Translations under genes and position numbers: made by a program
Notes under the pieces: generated by a model
Seen by the model: the letters and a program-made list of their open reading frames with translations, nothing else
What the model was told of the DNA's origin: nothing
Database searches by the model: none
Part shown: one piece after another, positions 6,651-12,333 of the stretch
Layout: every line of letters starts with the position of its first letter
Position numbering within the stretch: the stretch's first letter is position 1
NCBI GenBank assembly: GCA_017538005.1
Contig: JAFYJR010000009.1
Span: forward strand, 1-13,253
DNA: 13,253 bases
From: Clostridia bacterium
GTDB lineage: Bacteria > Bacillota > Clostridia > Oscillospirales > Acutalibacteraceae
Reading direction: 5' to 3'

Positions 6651-7893
6651 TTATAAACTCCTTGAGTTTGTTGACTGTTTTTATGCTGCATTCAACATCA
6701 ATTCTGAGTCCGCTGTCGACATATTCCTCGCTGAATACCTTGCCGTCTTCCCGAACCAGATTTGCTTCTTTCAGTTTGTCATAAGGGAAGAGGTAGGTGT
6801 GACGCTCTCTGTCTTTGGGAAGGGCATCTTCCACGGCCTCCAGCAGTTTGTTTATCCCGTTGCCGCGCAGGGCGGAGATGTAAACGGTGTTGCCTATTGT
6901 GGGGACATCGTTTAAGTCGTAGATGAGGTCGCATTTGTTCATGACGTTGACGATGGGTTTGTCGCCGGCGCCGAGTTCGGCGAGTAGGTCGCGCGTCACC
7001 TTGAGGTGCTCGGCAGAGCACGGGTCTGACGCGTCGCATACATTCAAAATAACATCGGCGGAGGCGGTCTCTTCAAGTGTGGACTTGAAGGCTTCAACGA
7101 GGTTGTGCGGAAGCCTGCGGACAAGACCGACTGTGTCAATCAGCATTACCTCTCTGCCTGAGGGGAGAGTAAGTGCCTGACTCTTCGGGTCAAGTGTGGC
7201 GAAGAGTTTGTTCTCCGCGAGTACGCCTGCCTGTGTCAGGTAATTCATCAGTGTGGATTTGCCGGCATTTGTGTATCCGACGATTACGACGGTCTGCACG
7301 CCGTCTTTCTTTCTTCTTGAGCGCTGGAAGTTTCGGCGCTTTTCTACATCTTTGAGGTCGCGCTTTATGGCATCTATACGGCGATGTATGTGACGGCGGT
7401 CGGATTCAAGTTTTGTTTCGCCGGGGCCGCGCGTGCCTATGCCGCCGCCGAGTCTTGAGAGCTCGGCGCCCTGACCGCCAAGGCGCGGCAGCATATACTG
7501 AAGTTGGGCGAGCTCCACTTGGAGCTTGCCCTCTTTGGACTTCGCATGCTGGGCAAAGATATCAAGTATAAGAGTAGTTCTGTCAATCACTTTGAAGTCT
7601 GTATATTTTTCAATGTTGCGCTGCTGGGAGGGGGAGAGCTCGTCGTCAAAGATGAGGACATCTATGTCCTGATACTGATACAGATCTTTGATTTCGTCGA
7701 GCTTGCCCGGGCCTAAAAACAACGCTGCGTCAGGCGCGGGCCTGGCCTGAATTACTTTAGCCACGACTTCTGCGCCTGCCGTGTGGGCGAGTTCCTCAAG
7801 TTCGTCTATCGACACCTCGGCGTCAAACTCGCCGGTGTCGACAGAGCAGAGAATCGCCCGTTCGGGTCTTAAGTTTTGTTCGTTTTCGTACAT
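6637..7893 (-). CDS. hflX: GTPase HflX
   Basis: HflX is a ribosome-associated GTPase that binds the 50S subunit and rescues or splits stalled or stressed ribosomes. The 418-residue protein has the usual length. The N-terminal HflX domain holds the glycine-rich linker GGGIGTRGPGETK (149-161), followed by the GTPase domain: G1 GYTNAGKS (206-213), G3 DTVG (253-256), G4 NKCD (319-322) and G5 SAL (340-342). The start at 7893 follows AAGGA, and the chromate-transporter stop lies only 9 nt upstream. The end overlaps the phosphoesterase by 14 nt. HflX is normally a stand-alone housekeeping gene, so its place in this run gives a conserved anchor for comparing strains. Confidence 0.97.
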   Translation of the reverse strand: MYENEQNLRPERAILCSVDTGEFDAEVSIDELEELAHTAGAEVVAKVIQARPAPDAALFLGPGKLDEIKDLYQYQDIDVLIFDDELSPSQQRNIEKYTDFKVIDRTTLILDIFAQHAKSKEGKLQVELAQLQYMLPRLGGQGAELSRLGGGIGTRGPGETKLESDRRHIHRRIDAIKRDLKDVEKRRNFQRSRRKKDGVQTVVIVGYTNAGKSTLMNYLTQAGVLAENKLFATLDPKSQALTLPSGREVMLIDTVGLVRRLPHNLVEAFKSTLEETASADVILNVCDASDPCSAEHLKVTRDLLAELGAGDKPIVNVMNKCDLIYDLNDVPTIGNTVYISALRGNGINKLLEAVEDALPKDRERHTYLFPYDKLKEANLVREDGKVFSEEYVDSGLRIDVECSIKTVNKLKEFINENN

Positions 7894-7902
7894 ATCTGTT
7901 CC

Positions 7903-8451
7903 TTAAAGCGGAAGTACTATTCCTATTACTGCCGCCGCGATGATATAGAAGATGGGATGTATGTTTTTGAGTTTCGGAAGTTGCAGAAGGATAAACAGGA
8001 TTACGAAGAGAAGGAGGCAGTGCCAGTTGAAACCTGTCGCGGGGAAGACCGCGCTCATAAATACTGTGTAGCAGGCTGCCAATATGAGGCCGAGACCTGC
8101 GGGTCTGAGCGCCGAGAAAGTTTTCTGCACTTTATCGTTCTCTCTGTACTTCTGCCAGAAGTTATAGATTATCAGTATGCAGAGGAACGAGGGAAGTACA
8201 AGTGACAAAGTCGCAAGTACGCCTCCGAAAATGCCGAGAGTGTTTACGCCGGCATAGGTGGCTACATTGACACCAATTGGTCCCGGTGTGGATTCCGCAA
8301 CAGCGACCATGGTTGTGAGGTCATCAACCGTGAACCAGTCGGGATGAACTTCGGCAATATGTTTGAGGAAGGGAAGGGTGGCGAGACCGTCGCCTACCGC
8401 GAAGAGACCGGTTTTGAAGAAGTTTACGCACATGAGGAGGATCTTAGTCAT
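7903..8451 (-). CDS. Short-chain chromate transporter subunit (second of pair)
   Basis: This half-size CHR-family protein (182 residues) is a polytopic inner-membrane protein. It shows FFKTGLFAVGDGLATLP (11-27) and ESTPGPIGVN (53-62), the conserved CHR signatures, followed by several hydrophobic helices. The family exports chromate by exchange or proton-linked transport; in anaerobes without chromate stress the true substrate is often unknown. It overlaps its partner by 8 nt, as is usual for the paired short-chain form in which two halves of opposite topology make one transporter. The first-half GGG signature is GDG here. Confidence 0.92.
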   Translation of the reverse strand: MTKILLMCVNFFKTGLFAVGDGLATLPFLKHIAEVHPDWFTVDDLTTMVAVAESTPGPIGVNVATYAGVNTLGIFGGVLATLSLVLPSFLCILIIYNFWQKYRENDKVQKTFSALRPAGLGLILAACYTVFMSAVFPATGFNWHCLLLFVILFILLQLPKLKNIHPIFYIIAAAVIGIVLPL

Positions 8452-8998
8452 TTTGCTTTACCTCCTTCGGTCTGGCGTCAAAGAGGAAGAGGCCCAGAAG
8501 TCCCGCGACGATGATAACCATAACCGGGGATGAGCCGAGGAAAGTGACTGTGATGAAAGCGCCTATGAGAATACCAATCTGTATAGGGCTCTTAACTGCC
8601 TTTATGACAAGTCTGTATGTTGAGGTGAGAATCAAAGCCGCGACAGCGCAGCGGACACCTACGAGAGCCTTGATGACATAGGGGTTCTCGTAGTAGTTTT
8701 TGAAGAGTGTGGCGATAAGGGTGATGATTATAAGGCTCGGGGTGATGACACCGAGTGTGGCAAAAGCGGCGCCTATGACGCCTTTTTCTTTTCTTCCGAT
8801 AAATGTGGCAGTGTTTACCGCTATGACACCGGGGGTGCACTGGCTCATTGTGTAGATGTCCAGCATCTCCTCTTTTGTCACCCAGTGGTTTTTGTCCACG
8901 GCCTCTTTTTCCATAAGGGGCAGCATCGCGTAGCCGCCGCCTATGGTGAACAGGCCAATGCGGAAGAAGGCGAAGAAGAGTTTGAAGAGATCTTTCAT
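8444..8998 (-). CDS. Short-chain chromate transporter subunit (first of pair)
   Basis: The 184-residue CHR-family half protein has FFRIGLFTIGGGYAMLPLM near the N-terminus (11-29), QCTPGVIAVN (53-62) and five or so further hydrophobic segments. It pairs with the overlapping downstream half to form a transporter of the chromate ion family. It begins only 3 nt after the regulator stop, with a GGAAGG ribosome site that overlaps that stop, so the regulator and both transporter halves are almost certainly one transcription unit. The chromate function is by family only. Confidence 0.93.
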   Translation of the reverse strand: MKDLFKLFFAFFRIGLFTIGGGYAMLPLMEKEAVDKNHWVTKEEMLDIYTMSQCTPGVIAVNTATFIGRKEKGVIGAAFATLGVITPSLIIITLIATLFKNYYENPYVIKALVGVRCAVAALILTSTYRLVIKAVKSPIQIGILIGAFITVTFLGSSPVMVIIVAGLLGLFLFDARPKEVKQND

Positions 8999-9001
8999 AA
9001 G

Positions 9002-9244
9002 TTACCTTCCGAGCAGATAGTCTATTGATACATCGAGCGTGTTCGCTATGGCCAGAAGCTCATAGTCGTTTATGCCGCGATGCTGCCCCTCGATTTTTGA
9101 GAGGCCGGAGCTTGTGATGTCGACGCCCTGAAGGGCGAGAGACTCTATCATCTCCACCTGCTTTATGCCTTTCTCTTTTCTTATCGCTTCAATTCTCGCT
9201 CCGGAGATGTTTTTATTGCCCCGAAGCTGCTCTCTGATTCTCAA
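9002..9244 (-). CDS. XRE-family transcriptional regulator, TTG start
   Basis: This 80-residue protein is almost wholly a Cro/C1-type helix-turn-helix: RIEAIRKEKGIKQVEM, then ITSSGLSKIEGQHR and the tail LAIANTLDVSIDYLLGR. I chose TTG at 9244 because AAAGAGGTG lies 7 nt upstream. The longer reading from TTG 9292 would begin upstream of the -10 box and so would lie outside the transcript. The gene heads the minus-strand run, directly before the chromate-transporter pair. Its promoter has a palindrome in the spacer, which fits negative autoregulation. The inducing signal is unknown. Confidence 0.85.
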   Translation of the reverse strand: MRIREQLRGNKNISGARIEAIRKEKGIKQVEMIESLALQGVDITSSGLSKIEGQHRGINDYELLAIANTLDVSIDYLLGR

Positions 9245-9280
9245 ATCCGTGCACCTCTTTATTTCTGATTTGTAAAAATA

Positions 9281-9309
9281 ATTATATTCCAAATTGGAAA
9301 ATAAATCAA
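9281..9309 (-). promoter_or_regulatory. Sigma-A promoter of the XRE/chromate/hflX run
   Basis: On the minus strand, TTGATT (9304-9309) and a perfect TATAAT (9281-9286) are separated by 17 nt. Transcription would start near 9274, which places the TTG 9244 start about 30 nt downstream. This is the only promoter I can see for the whole minus-strand run. Confidence 0.8.
9287..9299. promoter_or_regulatory. Palindromic operator candidate TTCCAA-A-TTGGAA
   Basis: A perfect 6-bp dyad with a one-base centre lies wholly between the -35 and -10 boxes of the minus promoter, directly touching the -10. A dimeric XRE repressor bound here would block polymerase, and the divergent -35 for the right-hand genes is only 16 nt away. 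Confidence 0.65.
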
Positions 9310-9315
9310 CGTTTC

Positions 9316-9344
9316 TTGAATATATATTATATAAGTGATAAAAT
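9316..9344 (+). promoter_or_regulatory. Extended -10 promoter of the nicotinate phosphoribosyltransferase operon
   Basis: TTGAAT (9316-9321), 17 nt, then TAAAAT (9339-9344) preceded by TGA, an extended -10 element. It faces right and is back to back with the regulator promoter; the two -35 boxes are 6 nt apart. The start codon at 9377 lies about 33 nt downstream. Confidence 0.7.
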
Positions 9345-9376
9345 TAGTTATCTTAAATCGCCAAGGAGGTTTGGCT

Positions 9377-10834
9377 ATGAAAGAGTATTACGACAGCAAA
9401 CTGAATCTTACATTGCTTACGGACTTCTATGAACTCACTATGGCAAACGGTTACTTTGAGCACGGTCTCGGTGAGAAGATAGGATACTTCGACATGTTCT
9501 ATCGCACCATTCCTGATCACGGCGGCTTCGTCATTATGTGCGGAGTTGAGCAGGTAATCGACTATATGAAGAAACTCAAGTTCACGGATGACGACATCGA
9601 GTATCTCCGTACGCGTAATTTCGACGAGAAGTTTTTGGATTATCTTAAAAACTTTGAGTTCAAGTGCGATGTATGGGCAATCCCCGAAGGCACACCCGTA
9701 TTCCCGGGCGAACCCATAGTAAAAGTTCGCGGACCGATGATTCAGGCACAGTTTCTGGAGACAATGATTCTCCTCATAATAAATCACCAGAGCTTGATCG
9801 CCACAAAGGCCAACAGAGTCGTACGCGCGGCCGAGGGCCGTGGCGTTATGGAATTCGGCTCTCGTCGTGCGCAGTCCTCGCAGGCCGCCATCTTCGGCGC
9901 CCGCGCCGCATACATCGGCGGCTGCATCGGCACGGCCTGCACTATCGACGGCCGAGACTACGGTATCCCGGCCCTCGGCACAATGGCCCACAGCTGGGTA
10001 CAGCTCTTTGACTCAGAGTATGACGCATTCAAGGCATATGCCGAGACATACCCGGATAACTGCACCCTCCTTGTTGATACATACAATGTAATCAAATCCG
10101 GTATCCCGAATGCCATCAAAGTCTTTAACGAGGTCGTAGTACCAAAGGGATACAGACCCAAGGGTATCCGTATAGACAGCGGTGATATTACCTACCTCTC
10201 AAAGAAAGCCCGTCAGATGCTTGATGAAGCAGGATTCCCTGACTGCGGCATCTGCGCATCCAACTCGCTTGATGAATACATCATCCGCGACATGCTTCTC
10301 CAGGGCGCCAAGGTCGATTCCTTCGGCGTAGGTGAGAGGCTCATCACCAGTTCTTCGCACCCCGTCCTTGACGGCGTATACAAGCTCGTCGCGGTAGAGG
10401 AAGACGGCAAAGTCGTACCGAAGATCAAAATCTCCGAAAACGTTGCCAAGATCACCACTCCCTGCAACAAGGAAGTATACCGCTTCTATGATAAAGAGAC
10501 CGGCAAGGCAGAAGCTGATGTTCTGACAATAGTCGGTGAAACTATAGACGAATCAAAGCCGTACCTTCTCTTTGATCCTAACTACACCTGGAAACAGAAG
10601 GAAATCACAAACTATGAGGCAAAGCCTCTTCTTGTACAGATTTTCAAAGAGGGCAAGTGCATAGTCGAAGAACGCAGCGCTAAGGAAATTCAGGAATACT
10701 GCAAGGCGCAGCTTGACACCCTCTGGGATGAGTGTCTCCGTTTCGAGCATCCTCACCAGTATTGGGTAGACTACTCACAGGCTCTCTACACCGAGAAGTA
10801 CAGACTTCTTAAAGAGTACAGCTCCAAAGTATGA
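9377..10834 (+). CDS. pncB: Nicotinate phosphoribosyltransferase
   Basis: The enzyme joins nicotinate to PRPP to give nicotinate mononucleotide, the Preiss-Handler entry to NAD. The protein (485 residues) has the typical N-terminal LLTDFYELTMANGYF, FGSRR at 160-164, the catalytic histidine in GTMAHSW (H205), IRIDSGD at 264-270 (phosphoribosyl-binding) and FGVGERL. I start at ATG 9377 because AAGGAGG (9363-9369) lies 7 nt before it; the ATG-less extension to 9335 overlaps the -10 box. The downstream HAD gene overlaps by 4 nt (ATGA), so they form an operon. It faces away from the TIR cassette, whose chemistry could consume NAD, but they share only a regulatory gap. Confidence 0.96.
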   Translation: MKEYYDSKLNLTLLTDFYELTMANGYFEHGLGEKIGYFDMFYRTIPDHGGFVIMCGVEQVIDYMKKLKFTDDDIEYLRTRNFDEKFLDYLKNFEFKCDVWAIPEGTPVFPGEPIVKVRGPMIQAQFLETMILLIINHQSLIATKANRVVRAAEGRGVMEFGSRRAQSSQAAIFGARAAYIGGCIGTACTIDGRDYGIPALGTMAHSWVQLFDSEYDAFKAYAETYPDNCTLLVDTYNVIKSGIPNAIKVFNEVVVPKGYRPKGIRIDSGDITYLSKKARQMLDEAGFPDCGICASNSLDEYIIRDMLLQGAKVDSFGVGERLITSSSHPVLDGVYKLVAVEEDGKVVPKIKISENVAKITTPCNKEVYRFYDKETGKAEADVLTIVGETIDESKPYLLFDPNYTWKQKEITNYEAKPLLVQIFKEGKCIVEERSAKEIQEYCKAQLDTLWDECLRFEHPHQYWVDYSQALYTEKYRLLKEYSSKV

Positions 10835-11475
10835 GAAAGTATGACACCATAATCTGGGACCTCGACGGCACACTCCTGAATACTCTTGAGGACTTGAAAA
10901 ACGCAGTCAATTACTCTTGCGAGAAGCTGGGCTATGAGACACACAGTCTCGAGGAGATAAGGACCTTTGTCGGCAACGGCGTTAAGCGTCTCATGGAACT
11001 TTCCATACCAAACGGCAAAAACAATCCGAACTATGATCTCTCATACGACTATTTCAACGAGTTCTACATTGACCACAGTCTCGACAACACCAAGCCATAC
11101 GACGGTGTGGTGGAACTGATAAACGAACTCAAGGCCAAAGGTGTAAAGCAGGCCATAGTCTCCAACAAAATTGACTACGCCGTAAAAACCTTAAACGACA
11201 ACTTCTTCCAAGTTGACATAGCCCTCGGCGTAACCGACGACCTCCCCAGAAAGCCCGCACCGGATATGGTCCGGAAGGCAATGGAACTCCTCAAAGCAGA
11301 CAAAGAAACAACAGTCTACATAGGTGACTCCGAAGTCGATCTTCTCACCGCCAAGAACTCAGACCTCGACTGCATCTCCGTCCTCTGGGGCTTCCGCAAG
11401 AAGAATGAAATCGAACCCCTGCACCCCATGTGCATGGTCGACACCCCGGATGAAATCTTAAATTATGTCAAATAA
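10831..11475 (+). CDS. HAD-family phosphatase, phosphoglycolate phosphatase-like
   Basis: This 214-residue HAD hydrolase has motif I DLDGT (D10, D12), the cap segment RTFVGNGVKRLM, motif II SN (111-112), motif III lysine in RKPAPD (K141) and motif IV GDSEVD (D166, D170). The pattern and C1 cap match Gph/PgmB-like enzymes acting on small phosphorylated compounds. It is fused by an ATGA overlap to pncB, so it may remove a phosphate in nicotinate or pyridine nucleotide metabolism; that role is inferred from the pairing. A Rho-independent terminator lies 78 nt after the stop. Confidence 0.9.
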   Translation: MRKYDTIIWDLDGTLLNTLEDLKNAVNYSCEKLGYETHSLEEIRTFVGNGVKRLMELSIPNGKNNPNYDLSYDYFNEFYIDHSLDNTKPYDGVVELINELKAKGVKQAIVSNKIDYAVKTLNDNFFQVDIALGVTDDLPRKPAPDMVRKAMELLKADKETTVYIGDSEVDLLTAKNSDLDCISVLWGFRKKNEIEPLHPMCMVDTPDEILNYVK

Positions 11476-11481
11476 CAAAAA

Positions 11482-11509
11482 TTGACAGAATCCTGAAAAT
11501 CAGTATAAT
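11482..11509 (+). promoter_or_regulatory. Perfect consensus promoter in the gap after the HAD gene
   Basis: TTGACA (11482-11487), 16 nt, then TATAAT (11504-11509), preceded by A-rich sequence. It points right but reaches no coding start; it would transcribe only to the terminator at 11554-11590. Confidence 0.6.
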
Positions 11510-11515
11510 GAAATT

Positions 11516-11590
11516 ACCAAAAAGGCTTAGCGCTTATATGCTATTCCAATCGAAAGCCCCGGAGGGTCGACTCCGGGGCTTCCTTTTTTT
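11516..11590 (+). ncRNA. Candidate small RNA of about 75 nt
   Basis: The interval runs from the predicted start, about 7 nt after the consensus -10, to the end of a strong terminator, and has no coding frame with a ribosome site. A 5' segment GGCTT (11524-11528) can pair with AAGCC (11554-11558), the 5' arm of the terminator stem, and TAGC/GCTA can form a small hairpin around GCTTATAT. I do not recognise the RNA. Its ends are inferred. Confidence 0.4.
11554..11590 (+). terminator. Rho-independent terminator
   Basis: An 11-bp GC-rich stem AAGCCCCGGAG / CTCCGGGGCTT with a 6-nt loop is followed after CC by seven T. It ends the pncB/HAD operon and the candidate small RNA. The opposite side has only three A before the stem, so use as a terminator for the leftward regulator gene is doubtful. 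Confidence 0.92.
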
Positions 11591-11598
11591 ATTTCCAG

Positions 11599-12141
11599 TT
11601 ATTCAAAGCGGAATGAGGTGATTATTTTTGCCGAGAGATTAATCATGTCGTCCCGGGATTCCTTCATACCACCGGCAATCCAGTCGTATGTCACTTGGTA
11701 AACTGTGCCCACAAAGCATGAAATCTGGTACGGTTCATGAAAGCCGAAGGCCTCAACAAACGGTTTAAAGACGCCGAAAAACACTTCGTGTGTGGTTTCA
11801 AGGAGATAGTGGAGGAGGTTGCGTTTGTATAAAGTCTGAAAGAACTTTTTGTTTGCGATAAGATAATCAAAATAACCTGCGGTTACATCGTATGCAGAGT
11901 ATTTGTCAGGGGTAATATCCGTTGTCCAGCCCATTGGGCGTTCGTGCAGGAATTCAACGATGATATCGGATATCTGATTGTAATTTCTGTAAAAAGTTGT
12001 ACGGGAAACTCCTGCTTTTTCAGTTAATTCCGTTATACCGATTTGATACAAATCTTTTTCTTCCAGGAGATCAACCAACGCGTCAAACAGACAACTTTTA
12101 GAGAAGGAAAGCTGGGCTTGAGTGTAAGCATTCCGTCCCAT
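11599..12141 (-). CDS. TetR/AcrR-family transcriptional regulator
   Basis: This 180-residue protein has an N-terminal TetR helix-turn-helix (about 15-62) with ITELTEKAGVSRTTFYRNY, the recognition-helix signature, and a helical ligand/dimer domain ending in YQVTYDWIAGGMKES, seen in DhaS-like TetR proteins. GGAGG lies 7 nt before the ATG at 12141. It is divergent from the Fe-S/FAD oxidoreductase, and inverted repeats lie in the gap, so control of that gene and of itself is likely but inferred. The ligand is unknown. Confidence 0.9.
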   Translation of the reverse strand: MGRNAYTQAQLSFSKSCLFDALVDLLEEKDLYQIGITELTEKAGVSRTTFYRNYNQISDIIVEFLHERPMGWTTDITPDKYSAYDVTAGYFDYLIANKKFFQTLYKRNLLHYLLETTHEVFFGVFKPFVEAFGFHEPYQISCFVGTVYQVTYDWIAGGMKESRDDMINLSAKIITSFRFE

Positions 12142-12170
12142 GTTTGTACCTCCGATTTAATTGTATGATA

Positions 12171-12200
12171 ATTATAACTTGCATGTTACAAATGTGTCAA
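12171..12200 (-). promoter_or_regulatory. Perfect consensus promoter of the TetR-type regulator
   Basis: On the minus strand, TTGACA (12195-12200) and TATAAT (12171-12176) are separated by 18 nt, one more than optimal. It lies 30 nt before the ATG at 12141. Confidence 0.75.
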
Positions 12201-12232
12201 GTTCGTACCAAATTACATTTTTGGTTGTAACA
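12184..12232. repeat. Spaced inverted repeat TGTTACAA ... TTGTAACA in the divergent gap
   Basis: Two perfect 8-nt arms (12184-12191 and 12225-12232) are 33 nt apart. A shorter nested pair ACCAAA/TTTGGT (12207-12212, 12220-12225) lies inside. The left arm falls within the spacer of the TetR-gene promoter. They could be regulator half-sites; in AT-rich sequence chance is also possible. Confidence 0.4.
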
Positions 12233-12268
12233 AAAGCGGTGGTTTTGTACTGTTTACTTTTCGCTGCC

Positions 12269-12297
12269 TTGTTGCCTTTTTTACAATGATTTATCCT
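12269..12297 (+). promoter_or_regulatory. Possible weak promoter of the oxidoreductase gene
   Basis: TTGTTG (12269-12274), 17 nt, then TATCCT (12292-12297). The boxes are imperfect, so this is a tentative call. It fits the position of the inverted repeat that follows. Confidence 0.35.
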
Positions 12298-12316
12298 TAT
12301 TTTGTCAACAAAATAA
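12297..12316. promoter_or_regulatory. Operator candidate: 9-bp inverted repeat before the ribosome site
   Basis: TTATTTTGT and ACAAAATAA form a perfect 9-bp dyad around CA, directly downstream of the weak -10 and 2 nt before AGGAGG (12319-12324). Its place over the predicted transcription start suits a TetR-type repressor. As RNA it would be an AT-rich hairpin close to the ribosome site. Confidence 0.5.
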
Positions 12317-12333
12317 AGAGGAGGAAAATGTTT

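Noticed and set aside
8269..8278. Palindrome ACCAATTGGT inside the second chromate-transporter gene
   Set aside because: Perfect but short, within coding sequence (Thr/Pro/Ile codons of ESTPGPIGVN), and not near a promoter; likely chance.
9353..9991. 212-residue minus-strand frame opposite pncB
   Set aside because: Antisense to a clear nicotinate phosphoribosyltransferase; no ribosome site and no family resemblance.
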